Notes under the pieces: generated by a model
Seen by the model: the letters and a program-made list of their open reading frames with translations, nothing else
Told to the model about the DNA's origin: nothing
The model's database searches: none
Shown: one piece after another, positions 21,716 through 32,151 of the stretch
Position numbering within the stretch: position 1 is the stretch's first letter
Layout of the letters: each line of letters starts with the position of its first letter
Assembly: GCA_963662175.1 (NCBI GenBank)
Contig: OY759221.1
Span: forward strand, 29,747,027 to 29,811,026
Reading direction: 5' to 3'
DNA: 64,000 bases
Source: Aradus depressus
Lineage: Eukaryota; Arthropoda; Insecta; Hemiptera; Aradidae
Made by a program: the position numbers and the translations under genes

Positions 21716-22305
21716 AGTCAGTGAATCACCGGTTTTATATATGTATATATTTGGTGGGCTGGTGTTTTACACCTAGGGACCTAAGCATCCAATGCTCTTA
21801 TCCCTTTCCTGGAAGCGCTGGGCTTCCCCCTTATTATATTACCTGTATGTTTATACTACCTGAACCAAGCCCTTCATGAAGTGCTCAGTCTCCCAGTTTC
21901 CTTAATGAACCTGAGAATGCTCTCATAGTCCAATCTCCTAATGTCCTCTTCGATTAACATCTCCACCAAAGATGCGGAATCTCATTCGCGCATATCCCGA
22001 GCAGATGCCAAGGAAGTGTGCCACCGTCTCGTCTTCTTCCCCACATCTGTCGCTGGTGGGACTATCCTTGACTCCCACAGTGTGTAGGTGTCTATTGAAC
22101 GGACCATGTCTTGTTAGAACTCGAGTCAATTGCCTAAGCTCGTTCCTTTTGAGGTTCAGGATCCCGTCTTTCAGAACTCTGGACTCCCCTCCCAGGAACA
22201 TCTTCGACTGCCTGCATGTGGTCTTTTCTCTCCTTGGTCCATTCTTTAATTCAGGTTCGGTATGTCTCCCGACATATTCCCAGCACCGGCTCTGGCCCCT
22301 ATTAT
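21716..22305 (-). pseudogene. R1/I-type LINE, C-terminal domain and 3' tail
   Basis: The frame 22201-21938 (minus) contains LKRNELRQLTRVLTRHGPFNRHLHTVG, then CGEEDETVAHFLGICSGYARMR. This is the usual end of LINE proteins that carry RNase H: 'LTGH.PFNRHLH', C-x2-C-like start (D-R-C-G-E-E-D-E-T), 'AHFL..C', R. The frame runs out near 21940. The tail with CTTAGGTCCCTAGGTGTAAAAC (minus) follows at 21760-21835 and recurs alone at 6665-6740 and 46240-46315. No reverse transcriptase core remains. Confidence 0.7.
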
Positions 22306-22979
22306 CACCTCAACAACAACATTTATTTGGGCCAGCAAAATTATGCTTTACACAAATATATAATACAAGGAAGGGTTTAAAATAGAAAGTCCTGGTACAG
22401 TCTTTGTTTGAGTCGCCTCCCAGGAGTAGGCGCTCCTAGACTGTAATGTACAGCCCCAGAACAATGCACAAGGGCTTCGTGGTGGTTCTTCACTAGTTTC
22501 TCGATGTGAGCTGCAAAAAGAGGAACTCCCAGTTCTTCGTGGATTTTGTGATTCCTGACAAACCAGGGTGCGTTTGTTGGTATTCGGAGTACTTTATTTT
22601 GAAATGTTTGTAATCGTTTCATGTTAGTGTTGCTGGTACCGATCCAGACTGGACAGGCGTATGTTAGAAGTGGAAGTAGGAGTGTCTTGTATAGCAGAAT
22701 AGTACATGTGTGTTTAAGTGGCGTGTTTCTGTTTATGAGAGGATAGAGAGTGTTGAGTCGTGAATATGCTAGCTGTAGTTTTCTGTTAATGTGTAGTTTC
22801 CATGTGAGTCGTGTATCCAAAAGTACTCCAAGATAGCGGACACCCTGGTCCTTAGGATTCCAGAGAATTGGGAGGTCATCAATTTGCAGCTGACGTTGTT
22901 CTTCTATGGAGATATTATCACCTAGATCACCAGTTATGTATTTCCCCTGTGATAATGAAAACATTGTAATGTTAAACAA
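22306..22979 (-). pseudogene. jockey-type LINE reverse transcriptase, thumb and C-terminus
   Basis: 200-codon open minus-strand frame (22979-22377). It contains VRYLGVLLDTRLTWKLHI, the motif that follows the polymerase palm in jockey-like elements. Then come LLYKTLLLPLLTYACPVWIG, MKRLQTFQNKVLRI, NAPWFVRN, and LGVPLFAAHIEKL. The catalytic YADD region is upstream of the break at about 22980, so the copy is 5'-truncated. The first ~20 residues (MFNITMFSLSQGK) still look like the end of the palm. The 3' side ends with AACAACAACATTTATT (plus strand), a short GTT-type tail. The frame has no internal stop, so the copy is fairly young but cannot work. Confidence 0.8.
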
Positions 22980-23094
22980 AAAAATAAAATATAAATTAAT
23001 TTAAATAAAATTAATAATAAATACAATTAAAAATAATGTAGATAATAAAATTAAATTAAATTAAATTAAGACAAAAAGAATAAATATTACCATA
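22980..23094. other. A+T-rich spacer at the LINE truncation point
   Basis: Nearly pure A+T with TTAAATTAAATTAAATTAA repeats; marks the 5' truncation of the jockey copy. Confidence 0.5.
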
Positions 23095-23890
23095 TTTCCT
23101 GTAGGAAATATACCTGGTCTTCTACTAAATTTTGATTTCTACAGTAATTACCGAAAAGGAACCTAAAAAAATATCGAAAGTTCAAGACGTGCAGTTTTGA
23201 AGTAAGTACGTATTTCAATTAATAACTATTTCATTTGGATTTCTTTTAAATATAATTATGAGATGCCATATTGTTTTCCTAAATTTGAAAAAGATGTTCA
23301 ATCTAATCCAAAGGTATAAACTATCTTATTGGGTTCACAGGAAAATGAATAGCATTGAATAAGAGAACAAATATTGAGTTTATTTACCTAAACCTTAATT
23401 ATAAATAAAATCAAAATATTAATATGAAATAAAAAATCAAATTAGAATAAATTCTTACAAACTAATTTATACGTCTACTTTAGTCTCTTTTCTTTTTGAA
23501 TATTGTGGCCATTCTTTAAATCAATGTTTTTTTTGGGGCATATAAACATATAAATAAATAAAAGTACCTTTGCGCATCTACTTCACACCTACATGGTTCA
23601 CCACACCTTATTAAGCCTAAAAACACTTCTCTCTCTAGGCTGTCCACCTTCACATCTCTCCTTAGACTTCCTTGGCTATTTAAAACAGCTGATCGTCGTC
23701 TTTTGTTCTTCATTCATTGGTTGTTCACATTTCGTTTTAAAACAAAATGCGACTAGTCCATCTTTGTATATTTATTCACTAATGAAGTTACTTCACTCCT
23801 AACAGCTGTTTGGATACAAATAATAATAATTGATTTTATAATATATTAATAATCATAATCTATGTAAATTTTTTTACATCACACTCCGGA
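23095..23890. repeat. dispersed repeat, copy 2, interrupted
   Basis: 23095-23280 matches 10230-10370 and 23755-23885 matches 10365-10490. The ~470 bases between (23285-23755) are absent from the other copy, so something unidentified inserted here. No terminal structure of the insert is clear. Confidence 0.6.
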
Positions 23891-23949
23891 ACGAATTATT
23901 GAATTAACATTTCGCTTCACCTCCAAAAGCAGTCAACTGTTTGCGCTAA

Positions 23950-24300
23950 TATTCAATAGTTGACTTACATAGGAGGTCCAAAAACCATTTATGTCGATTA
24001 ATTCATTACAGAGGCAGTTATTAGGGTTTTTTGATTTTTTTTTACCCCCTTCCGTGAACCCCCTGCCGATAGCGTTGAAATTTTACAGCTTATGTCCTCA
24101 TTGGGTTTTACCTTTAAATATGAAATTTCATGTCGATACATTTATTACATCGATAGTTATAGTTATTGAGTTGAACTCCCCCCGACCACCCTTCCCTTCC
24201 GCCGATTCCGCTGAAAATGGATGAAGTTTTGAATTCTGATATGAAAGTTTGTATCGATACATTGATTTTATTGGGAATTACCGTGTTCACAGACAGATCA
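23950..24300. repeat. ~143-bp family, inverted block
   Basis: CAATAGTTGACTTACATAGG and the unit words TATGAAATTTCATGTCGATACATTTATTAC appear in inverse orientation. About two units. Confidence 0.7.
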
Positions 24301-24417
24301 ATTTTTTTTTTCATATTTGGAATCTTGAGGTTGGAAAATATGAAAATTTATTGATAATTCAGCATTGAATTTTTGACCGATTACATAACTTCTCGTATAT
24401 GGGACTTTCCATATATA

Positions 24418-24612
24418 ACTGGGGGCGTCGTTAGGTCCCAGATATTGTGCTAGTCTACTGAGCTCAAGATCTCAGGTTCGAAGCTCGGCCGAGGCCCATA
24501 GGTTTTATCTAGGAGGTAAAAAACTTGAATAAATCTTGTTATCCAAAAAGAGCGCTCTGGTAGTAGGCGATATAACTTCGTAGTTAAAGCCCGGGTATAA
24601 GTCATAACTAAT
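24418..24612 (+). mobile_element. SINE family 1, internally deleted
   Basis: Head GGGGGCGTCGTTAGG, box B CAGGTTCGAAGCTCG, then a jump to the tail AGCGCTCTGGTAGTAGGCGATATAAC...GCCCGGGTATAAGTCAT. About 150 bases of the body are missing. Confidence 0.8.
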
Positions 24613-24654
24613 CATCTATAACAAAATCCATTGCTTTTGTTATCACTGTTATTA

Positions 24655-24965
24655 TATTGATTGTTGTTTATCAATTAGCTCGTTTGATATGCATATTAGT
24701 ATGCTAGCGGCACCGCTCTGCGGCTTACGGTCCTCAAACTCCCTTCGACCCGTGCGAGCTCACTTGATCTCAGTTTCATGCAAAGCCGATAAGATATAAG
24801 TAGCCCCAGAGACAATCCTCTACGTCTCAGTAACATCAACATAAGTGCTAATTCCTGTGTCGCTGTATCCCGTTTCTCAGTTATGGATAACTTCTAGATC
24901 TATCGAAATGCTATCCAATGAAACCGCGAGTCGATCAAAGAAACAGCGAATTTTCGACTCTACAG
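24655..24965 (+). other. G+C-richer segment with TATA-like box
   Basis: Distinct from its A+T-rich surroundings: GCGGCACCGCTCTGCGGC at about 24707, then GATATAAGTAGCCCC at 24789 and about 30 bases further a possible start region (CTACGTCTCAGTAACATC). It could be a solo LTR or the promoter of a retroelement. No partner LTR, target duplication or ORF is visible, so this is only a suggestion. Confidence 0.3.
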
Positions 24966-26394
24966 ACTATACAATATATCTACTAGTTCAAAAATATTTG
25001 TTTTTTACTTCCCCATAGCTACTTGGTATTTAAATAGAACTGAACCATTTCCCCCTTCTTAATTTAAATATCAAGTAGCTAAGAGTCTGATGATTGTAGG
25101 AATGTTTTGCTAACTCACATTTAGAGAATACAATAATTTTCATTTGATGTTTTAATTTGCCTTTAAATTCTATTTTTTTGTTTTATTCACTTTAAATTAT
25201 ATTTTCATTTATATAATTCATGAGTTCTACCTATATAAATACCAACACTTTACTGTTAGCTTCATTTTACTAGATTTTATATATATATATTTTTTTTTTT
25301 TATTTTTATATTTATTATTATCTTGTAAATATCTGTTTATTATCTGTATAGAGTAACAAAAACAAGGGATTCCCGGGCACTACCTAAAACCCCCTCCATA
25401 ACTGTACCTTCTACCCTGTCAACCAATTCTGTCAGTTTATAAGTGACTCTTGATAATGCCTTAACACGGCGAAACTAGTTGAGTATTTGAGAATATAAAG
25501 TGAAGTTTGAAGAAGAAATTGTGTATTTTATTTATCTAATCATATCTCATTTACAGTACCAGCATTACTTTTTCTCCTGTAAATATACTTATATTTGGTT
25601 CAACAAAAAGGTAATATCGAAAACCCAGAATGGAGTTCATGAACTTTGTCCTTTAGTAAGGTCAAATGATAATGCAATTTTCTCAAATACTAAAATGCAT
25701 CCGATTTTGCATATAGGAACTTCCTTGATTCCAGTTTTCCGTTTTGTTACTGGATCCACATCCAGCATTAAGCTAGAAATTCACTAGACAATGAAGTCAA
25801 CTAATTATATATGTTAATTATTGTTATTAAACTACTAATTGTGCCCACATTGCTAATTAATGGTTACTATTAATAATATTATAATTAGGAGATTGTCCTG
25901 CAAATCGTTACCAGTTCCTAATGAATTTTAGATAGATTAAAGCTATGGCTTGGAACAATCCGACTTGTTCATACTGGTCACATTTTGATGAAACCTTGTA
26001 CAATGGGTTAGTATTTATGAAAAATTATATTGAACCTTTAAAAATGGTTTAACTATACCGGTTTGGTAGTTTTTTTACAAAAATATATTTAAATTACACT
26101 CATTTTACGGATTTTCAAGTATTTCTTAAAAAAAAAATGAAAAAAAGTGATATGAATTTTTTCATATTTTTTTTTAATTTTTACATTTTCCCTCCCCCAC
26201 TTTTTGGAATTTTCGAGTGGCCATTTCTCCTCATCCTGACCTAGTCCTATCATGCAGACACCTCCAAGAACACCTGACATCCCTTCAATACTGGTACAAA
26301 AAGTGAAGATGAACTACAAGAAGTCATGTTCACATAGTCTTTACTCTCGATTTTAAATATACCTGCCCTCCAGTATACCTTAACAAAAATACCA
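24966..26394. other. no gene; degenerate PLE region at 25240-25500
   Basis: 25440-25500 holds a decayed hammerhead motif (listed separately). The plus-strand frame at 25500-25787 has no recognisable motif. The rest is A+T-rich. Confidence 0.45.
25444..25490 (+). ncRNA. decayed hammerhead ribozyme motif
   Basis: GACTC (25445-25449) can pair with GAGT (25481-25484) as helix I. The core reads TTGATAA instead of CTGANGA. Helix II GCC/GGC, GAAA (25471-25474) and palindrome CTAG follow. Two invariant core positions are changed, so no activity is expected, but the architecture is clear. Confidence 0.5.
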
Positions 26395-26640
26395 TCTCTT
26401 CAAAAAATTATGCCTTACTTGAAAAGACAAGAAATGAACAAACTGTTACTAGACAAAAGATCTAAATTAACTGTGACTTATATACAACTCAGTGCTGAAA
26501 CCGATATTGACTTCAATATTTTCTGTCACCGAAGTAGCTAGATTCAGGTAAAAAAGTTATTTTCCTCCTATCGTTCCCATAATCCTCTAGTCCATGCCCT
26601 TCATTCTGCCACACTTCTTCAACGTCGCCTTGAACACGTT
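26395..26640 (+). pseudogene. jockey-type LINE remnant
   Basis: Words such as AAAAGACAAGAAATGAACA, AACTGTTACTAGACAAAAGATC and TTCTGCCACACTTCTTCAACG match the better copies at 35010-35340 and 39000-39300. They encode the thumb region (LLLRLLDKRSKL) of the reverse transcriptase and the end of the ORF. Many deletions; no frame over 40 codons. Confidence 0.6.
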
Positions 26641-27145
26641 TGTCCAGTCTCACGTACTCCGTTCTCCCAGTTGTGACTCAGGTGGGGGACAGGAATAACA
26701 TATCTGTCCCCATGCATGACATTTTAAATTGTTTTTCAGTTAGTTTTTTTATGTACGTTTATTTTTATTATTTATAACAATTGTATCTTTGTTACTTTTT
26801 ATTTATTTTATTTATATTTATTTAATATTTTATTATCCGAATACTGAAATAAGAAGAAAGAAGAAAGAGGAGTACGGGACGTGAAGGATGTGATGCTGCA
26901 ATAAAAGTGGAAATGGGCAGGACAGGAGGCGAGGATGGAAGAAGGAAGATGGGCCAAGAGGACGACAGAGTGGTGCCCGATTTACCTGAAGAGAAGAAGA
27001 GGAAGACAACTGGTGCGGTGGCGGACGATCTGGACAGGTTAGCAGGGAGTCTCTGGCACAGGTCGGTCTGGGGCAGGGGTGTATGGAATACAATGGGAGA
27101 GGCCTATGCTCAAAGATGGACCTAGTTTCCAACTTGTATAGATGT

Positions 27146-27176
27146 ATATTTATTATTATTATTATTATTATTATTG
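27146..27176. repeat. (TTA)n microsatellite
   Basis: About nine TTA units. Frames crossing it in either direction are artefacts. Confidence 0.9.
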
Positions 27177-27289
27177 TGAACTTTAGGAAGCAAATAAAAA
27201 AGCTATTATTTTTATTATTATTATCCCAATATTTTATGGATTTTAGCCAACAGAACTTGCCAGTCTTTGTTGCTAAATGATGGTTCTTT

Positions 27290-27335
27290 TGTAGATTGCC
27301 TGATGATGAGGGCAACCTCAAAAGCCGGCTAACGA
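27290..27335 (+). ncRNA. hammerhead motif with one core change
   Basis: CTGATGA at 27300-27306, extra T, helix II GAGG/CCTC with loop GCAA, then AAAA instead of GAAA, palindrome GCCGGC and U-A. The G12 position, part of the catalytic centre, is changed to A, so this copy is probably inactive. Confidence 0.55.
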
Positions 27336-27370
27336 AAATTAATAAAATCTATGAGAATTATAACTCAAAA

Positions 27371-27914
27371 ACAAACTTATAAACACTCACTGATTTTGGA
27401 TATAAAGAGACGGTGAACTATATCTACTTTTATAAACTTTTCTTTTCCTGATTATATAAATTAAAGTTCGTGAAACGGATGAGTTAGTAAGTGTACAGTT
27501 GCAAATAGCCAATGCTCCAGAGAAGTGAAGTGACAATGGTGAATTATTGCCAGAGTGGCAGGACTGCGGCTGTGGAATGAGAAGCCGAGTTGCCAAACCC
27601 CTGCTCGAGCCTAGGATACCAACTCACAAATCACCCCGCCCCAAAACCCAAAACCTCCACTACCCTCAAGTCTAGATTAAACTCTAATTAATTTGTCAAT
27701 GTTAATCCAACATTATAGCTGTTAGAAACGGCTTTAGAACTCACTTCAACTCCTTTATCCCTTTGATAATTTTCTGCACCAATGATTTTCAATGTTTTAT
27801 AAAGTCTATTAGCGGCGGTTGTGGAATGATGTGAACAATTGTTTTACGTCAATTAGTAATTTCTTTTAAAATAAAAATAATTGTTATTAACAATTATTGT
27901 TAAAAATGACTTTG
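27371..27914. other. no gene recognised
   Basis: The middle (27480-27660) is slightly G+C-richer; no frame resembles a known protein. Confidence 0.4.
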
Positions 27915-28189
27915 AATGACAAGTGACAATGAAAAGTCAACAATTTTCTCACTCCGATTCACCAGAAAGCGACACACAGTGGTGTTTAACGAAACATTTT
28001 GCCAATTTTATGAATGTGCTTCTTACCTAGGCCTACCATACGTCCGGACAGTCCAAGTGTCTGTCCGGATTCAAAAAATCTCCGGGTTTACTGACATTTT
28101 TAATACTAAACTTACAAAAATGATTAATGATTTAATAGATGAGTTTATATTAGTCAATCAAATCATAAAGAAAGAAATTTAAAAAATCA
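27915..28189 (+). other. unassigned ORF-like stretch
   Basis: An 88-codon frame containing a small inverted sequence GTCCGGACA...TGTCTGTCCGGA (about 28049-28076). It directly precedes a hAT C-terminal remnant, so it may be part of the same element, but no hAT motif is visible in it. Confidence 0.3.
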
Positions 28190-28520
28190 AGACGGGTGGA
28201 TGACAATGTCTACAGAAAAGTGGATTCAAAAGTTTGAAATACCTAAAAAAAAAGATAGAAACAAGTAACATGATAAATTATTTGACTTTATAATGTGTAT
28301 GTCTGGGTCCTCAGCTGTTGCTAAACGGTCATTTTCATTAATGAAAAACATGTGGACGCCCGAAAGAAATCTCAAAACTCCAGTAGTCGGAGAATTGGTA
28401 AATATAAAAGTTAATTCTGATTTTAATTGTAGTACTTTTTATGATAGAATGTGTCAGAATAAAAATTTCCTTATAAAAATCACATCATCTGAAAAATATG
28501 AATGGCATGATAAATAAAAA
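28190..28520 (+). pseudogene. hAT transposase C-terminal (dimerisation) remnant
   Basis: The frame 28293-28517 begins SGSSAVAKRSFSLMKNMWTPERN and continues VVGELVNIKVN. This is the hATC dimerisation region: the S-x-x-x-R-x-FS-x-(L/M)K block followed some residues later by R-N and L-x-x-I-K-x-N. Only the last ~70 residues survive; the catalytic D, D and E are absent. In hAT enzymes this part joins subunits in the nucleus. Confidence 0.75.
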
Positions 28521-28577
28521 AAGTACCAAAAAAATGTACCACAACCAAAGATAACGATTGTCATTAGCGCATAAGTA

Positions 28578-28967
28578 ATATGAGGAGTTTGGAGCCAGAG
28601 CGGACCAACTGGTTGAAACTGAACAGGTAGAAAATGGCAATTGAAAATTGAGTACATTTTGTTTATCTCCATAAATGGGCCCCAAATGTTTATTTATATT
28701 TGAAATTTTAGAATAGTATTGGATGAGTGATCCCTTTTTGTGTTCTATAAAGTTTTTGAAGGCCGTATGATCCATTGTGACTTTGAAAATATATGCACAA
28801 AATACTTGTGGACTAAACTTAAAGTGCTGCTATCTATCACTGAAGTGAAGAAACTAAGTGATCCACACTGGTTTTGAAAAAGGGAACCTATGCCAACATC
28901 AGGATGGTAATAACTCATTTTCCGAAAAATTGTGGGTTGGTCCGCTCTGGCTCCAAACTCCTCATAT
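28578..28967. mobile_element. MITE with 32-bp perfect terminal inverted repeats
   Basis: Left end ATATGAGGAGTTTGGAGCCA (28578 on) through CGGACCAAC (28609); the same sequence in reverse complement ends at 28967. The interior is A+T-rich with no transposase. GTA flanks both ends (28575-28577, 28968-28970), so a 3-bp duplication is possible. Superfamily not certain. Confidence 0.8.
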
Positions 28968-29139
28968 GTAATATTATAAAAATATGATTCAAATAAGAAA
29001 TATTTCTAAAAAATAAAATGAAATGAATAGACAAATACTTGAAAATATGAGTAAAAAAATAATAATATTAATAAATACAGAAGATACAATTTTTAATCGA
29101 ATTAAAATTATTTTTTATAACTTTTCTGGAACTGTTTTT

Positions 29140-29192
29140 TTCACGGCGACATTTCGGGTCGTTCTTACGTCTCTTCCTCAGGTCACACTTAA
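29140..29192 (-). ncRNA. hammerhead motif, GTCCC-family, diverged
   Basis: Minus strand: CTGAGGA (29181-29175), extra A, helix II region GAGACG...GACCC (partly mismatched), GAAA (29155-29152), T-G, then U-C. GAC just before the core would pair with GCC/GTC behind the cleavage site. The core is complete; helix II is damaged. Confidence 0.55.
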
Positions 29193-29193
29193 T

Positions 29194-29525
29194 ATACGAG
29201 GTGTGTTCAAAAAATAACGGGATTTCTAGGTTTTTGAAAAGAATTTCGGAAAATTTCAACACTTAAAATCTTATACAAGAAAAAAAATTATAATTACTAT
29301 TAACTGACAAACTCAGAACGAATAAATACGTGTTTTATAATAAAAAAAAAGTTTAATTCTAGGTCCGCGCTGATTTCATTCCTTGCCTGAATCACTTTTC
29401 AAACAGGACATTGAGGTGGGTTCTTCCGAACTGACTATAAAATTCTTCATTTATGTTCGCCAATATGCCCGAGAGCTGTAGAGCCATCAGTGACACATGA
29501 TGTCCTGGCAATTGGCTAATAATCA
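29194..29525 (+). mobile_element. mariner-type element end
   Basis: TACGAGGTGTGTTCAAAAAATA at 29194 is a typical mariner terminal repeat and is close to the one ending at 36746. The 330 bases behind it show no transposase frame (CTTCCGAACTGACTATAAAATTC may be coding debris). The other end is not visible before the SINE at 29530. Confidence 0.6.
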
Positions 29526-29529
29526 ATAA

Positions 29530-29630
29530 TGTGGGGGTGTCGATAGCACAGAGGTAATATGTTTGTCTACTGTGCTCAAGAAAGCGAAACTCAATCCCTC
29601 AGACATGCCGTCATTCGGATGGGATTTATT
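29530..29630 (+). mobile_element. SINE family 1, degraded head
   Basis: GGGTGTCGATAGCACAGAGGTAA, GTGCTCAAGAAAGCG, and CCGTCATTCGGATGGG from the start of the body. Box B is destroyed. Confidence 0.6.
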
Positions 29631-29639
29631 TAATTTATT

Positions 29640-30503
29640 ATTTTATTTTATTTTTTTTTTAGAAATCGTTTCTTTTTGATAGAGCTGTGGAGTGTCCGGG
29701 GTTAACTTTAAAATTATGGTAGGCCTTATTCTTAACTCTAGATGGGTAGACCCCCGTACTTCTTACGGTTACCGGGAATTGGCGCTTTCTAGCGGACAAA
29801 GGATGGAAGGTGAAGGGCTGTATTTCTAGCTATGCCTCGAGCAACAGAGAAGGCTAAATCCCTGCCATTGTCAGCCACGTGCTCTCCAACATTTCTTCCA
29901 GGAGACTCAAAATCGGTAATTCTACCTGTAATTTTTATGGTAGTTTACTCTTTGACGTAACTTTCTTAAATATTACTCTTAAATGTTCTCAAAAAAAAAA
30001 AAAAAAAAAGACGACTCTGGAAAAATGTAGGAAAAAATTAATGATTATGACTGTTGGGTCTTAATTTATTAAACAAACTATTATCTGCTTACGGGGAGGA
30101 ACACAACAGGGTTCATCTTCGTACTTTAGACACTGTGATGATACAAAATGGAAAAGGCTGAACTTCATTATGTTATCAATGTGCTTTAGCCTTGGAGCTA
30201 GTCCTGTTCAATGGCACTGTTATCATAACTAGTTTGCTGAAGCATCTGAGAAACAGGGAGTTGACCAAAAAACAAGAAAAATACTGACCCAGGCTCAGCA
30301 AAGCAGATTTTCCGGAGAAGAAGAACAGAATTCGGCCTTCTTAAAAGATGATATACGCTAGCAGCATGGTCAGTCCTGGACACCCGTCATGCGTTGCCGA
30401 CCTCTTCCCTACCTCGTCTTGAGTTTAAGTTATATTTATTTGCCCGCTTTCTCATTGTAAATATTACTCTATGTATTGCCAAAAAAACTTAAGAATACAA
30501 AGG
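29640..30503. other. no gene recognised
   Basis: 29670-29930 and 30090-30410 are less A+T-rich but yield only broken frames without known motifs. An 18-base A run lies at 29991-30009. Confidence 0.4.
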
Positions 30504-30795
30504 GCCCCGGGTAGCTCAATGGTATGCTTTCTGAGCTCAAAGTCGTGGGTTCGAAACCCGGCTGAGGCCCTTAGTTTATTTTATCTGGAAAGTAAAATAA
30601 ACTTAAGCACTCCGTCCTTCGGATGGGACGTTAACCGATGGTTCCGAGCCTGTACGATGTCAGACACTCGTTAAAGACCTCTGCCCTAGTTGAATAAAAA
30701 TTTAGGGTAGGCAAAATTTATGACTCCCAGAGTAGAGTCGGACTCATGACCAGAGTGACGAAAGCCCGGGCATGAGTCATAATAACTAACTTAGG
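30504..30795 (+). mobile_element. SINE family 1, nearly full length
   Basis: Head CCCCGGGTAGCTCAATGGTA, box B GTGGGTTCGAAACCCGG, body GTCCTTCGGATGGGACGTTA, TGTACGATGTCAGACACTCG, TTTAGGGTAGGCAAAATTTA, tail GCCCGGGCATGAGTCATAATAACTAAC. A short deletion removes part of the AGCGCTCTGG segment. Confidence 0.9.
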
Positions 30796-31189
30796 AATAC
30801 AACTTAAAAGAATAAATTCAAATGATTGCCTTTAGTTCTCAAGCCCCATTGATAATTATTATGCTAACACCTCTACCATGTCATGGTAATTTGAAGCAAT
30901 CATTGACACAAACAGCGCCACAGCATATAAAAGAAAGCTGAGAAGTCGTACCGCGACATATAATATAGGAATTTCTCAATGGATGTAATTTATATAATCA
31001 GATTACATAAACCATTGAATAAATGCAGTTTAGTCTGGAGTTTCCATCATGCAATACATAAAAGAGTAATACGTTATTTTTTCCTTTCATCATTTATCTT
31101 GATTCGATTTATTTGCTTTGTACACAAAATGCAATGCCTTTACGATATTTTTTAACTTTTCATAAATAGCAATCTTAAAATGTTATTAA
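30796..31189. other. no gene recognised
   Basis: A+T-rich intergenic sequence with no repeat edge. Confidence 0.4.
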
Positions 31190-31372
31190 ATATATATTTT
31201 AAGGTTCTTACATAAGGGGGATAGGGGGGCGTTCGTTCGGAAACGCGTGAAGAGTTACCACGGATTCACCCTCTATTGCCCGTTATTAACCTGATGATGC
31301 AGAATACGCGAAACCAGTTATGAAATAAATCAATTTTTTAATAGAAAAACAATTACTTTATTTACCTTATAT
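31190..31372 (+). mobile_element. Penelope-like element fragment (third family)
   Basis: A lone stretch with the hammerhead motif at 31282-31325 and a 3' flank TTATTTACCTTATATCTG. No second arm or ORF nearby. Assigned by motif only. Confidence 0.5.
31282..31325 (+). ncRNA. hammerhead ribozyme motif
   Basis: CTGATGA at 31291-31297, extra T, helix II GC/GC with loop AGAATAC, GAAA at 31310-31313, then CCAG (one mismatch from palindromic CCGG) and U-U. All core bases present, helix II only two pairs. Confidence 0.5.
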
Positions 31373-31379
31373 CTGTTAG

Positions 31380-31410
31380 TTATTGTGACTCATGCCCAGG
31401 CTTTAACTAA
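31380..31410 (-). mobile_element. SINE family 1, tail fragment
   Basis: TTATTGTGACTCATGCCCAGGCTTTAACT is the minus-strand form of the tail (AAAGCCTGGGCATGAGTCA). Thirty bases only. Confidence 0.5.
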
Positions 31411-31767
31411 CTGTCACAAGATTTGGAAGGATGAAGGATAAAGAGGCTAATATTTTGGCTGATTTGACGAAGTGCATGAATCAATAATCAAGACTGAAAT
31501 ATTATTATAATAGTAACAGGTTAAGTAACAGTCTGTAAACGTCTTTCCCAATTTAACGTGCATATTTCTTTATTCTTAACGAAACTGACTTATGAGCCTC
31601 TGCACTGGGGTGACGGGAGGGTACCTAATTATTATGTCAGTCATAATGCTCTTATTTTTTATACACACTATTTATTCTACATAAACCTCATTATATAGTT
31701 TTTCTTCCTCTCTTCGTGGACTTCCCAAGAGGATATGATGTCACAGTCTTAAGTAATCTCAGGTAAC

Positions 31768-31773
31768 TTGAGG

Positions 31774-31828
<55 letters not shown>
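31768..31828. repeat. (AT)n microsatellite
   Basis: About 29 consecutive AT units. Confidence 0.95.
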
Positions 31829-31969
31829 CAGCATAGCAAACTTAAATGTAACTCGCACTTGGTGCTGAGGATGGCGTCACTTTATGTATATAATTTTGTA
31901 AAATTAGACAATATAAAAGTTATTGGTTGTTTCCGGCATTTTTTTCCAGAGGTGTCTTCTTATTTTTTC

Positions 31970-32022
31970 GTTGGACAATATTTCGGGACAATTGCAGGTC
32001 CCTTCTTCTGGTCACTATGAAC
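31970..32022 (-). ncRNA. hammerhead-like motif, core U4 changed
   Basis: Minus strand: CAGAAGA (32010-32004) where CTGAAGA would be expected, extra A, helix II GGGAC...GTCCC, GAAA (31984-31981), T-A, U-U. GAC/GTC helix I is intact. The same U-to-A change is in the other copies of this family. Confidence 0.5.
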
Positions 32023-32034
32023 GACCCAGATAAA

Positions 32035-32143
32035 ACCTTTTACCTCCCAGATAAAATAAACTAAGGACCTCGGTCGGGTATCGAATCCATGAACTAGAGC
32101 TCAGAAGGCAAGCACACATACCACTGAGCTACCGGCGCCCTCA
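32035..32143 (-). mobile_element. SINE family 1, head part
   Basis: Minus strand GAGGGCGCCGGTAGCTCAG, box B with one change (GGATTCGATACCC), then CCGAGGTCCTTAGTTTATTT. Inserted inside the PLE arm and so younger than it. Confidence 0.8.
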
Positions 32144-32151
32144 ACTAAGGA

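Larger units (their letters stand above)
26640..27370 (+). mobile_element. Penelope-like element remnant (family with GCCGGC helix III)
   Basis: CGTTCTCCCAGTTGTGACTCAGGTGG...GACAGGAATAA matches, inverted, the centre of the PLE at 53220-53290. The hammerhead motif and its 3' flank (TAATAAAATCT-TGAGA) at 27300-27360 match 53385-53450. The interval between contains a G+C-rich insert (26900-27090, unrecognised) and a (TTA)n tract. No GIY-YIG frame is left. Confidence 0.55.

Noticed and set aside
26833..27321. 162-codon minus-strand ORF with poly-Ile and Ser-Pro-rich parts
   Set aside because: Runs through the (TTA)n tract and PLE debris; no conserved motif.
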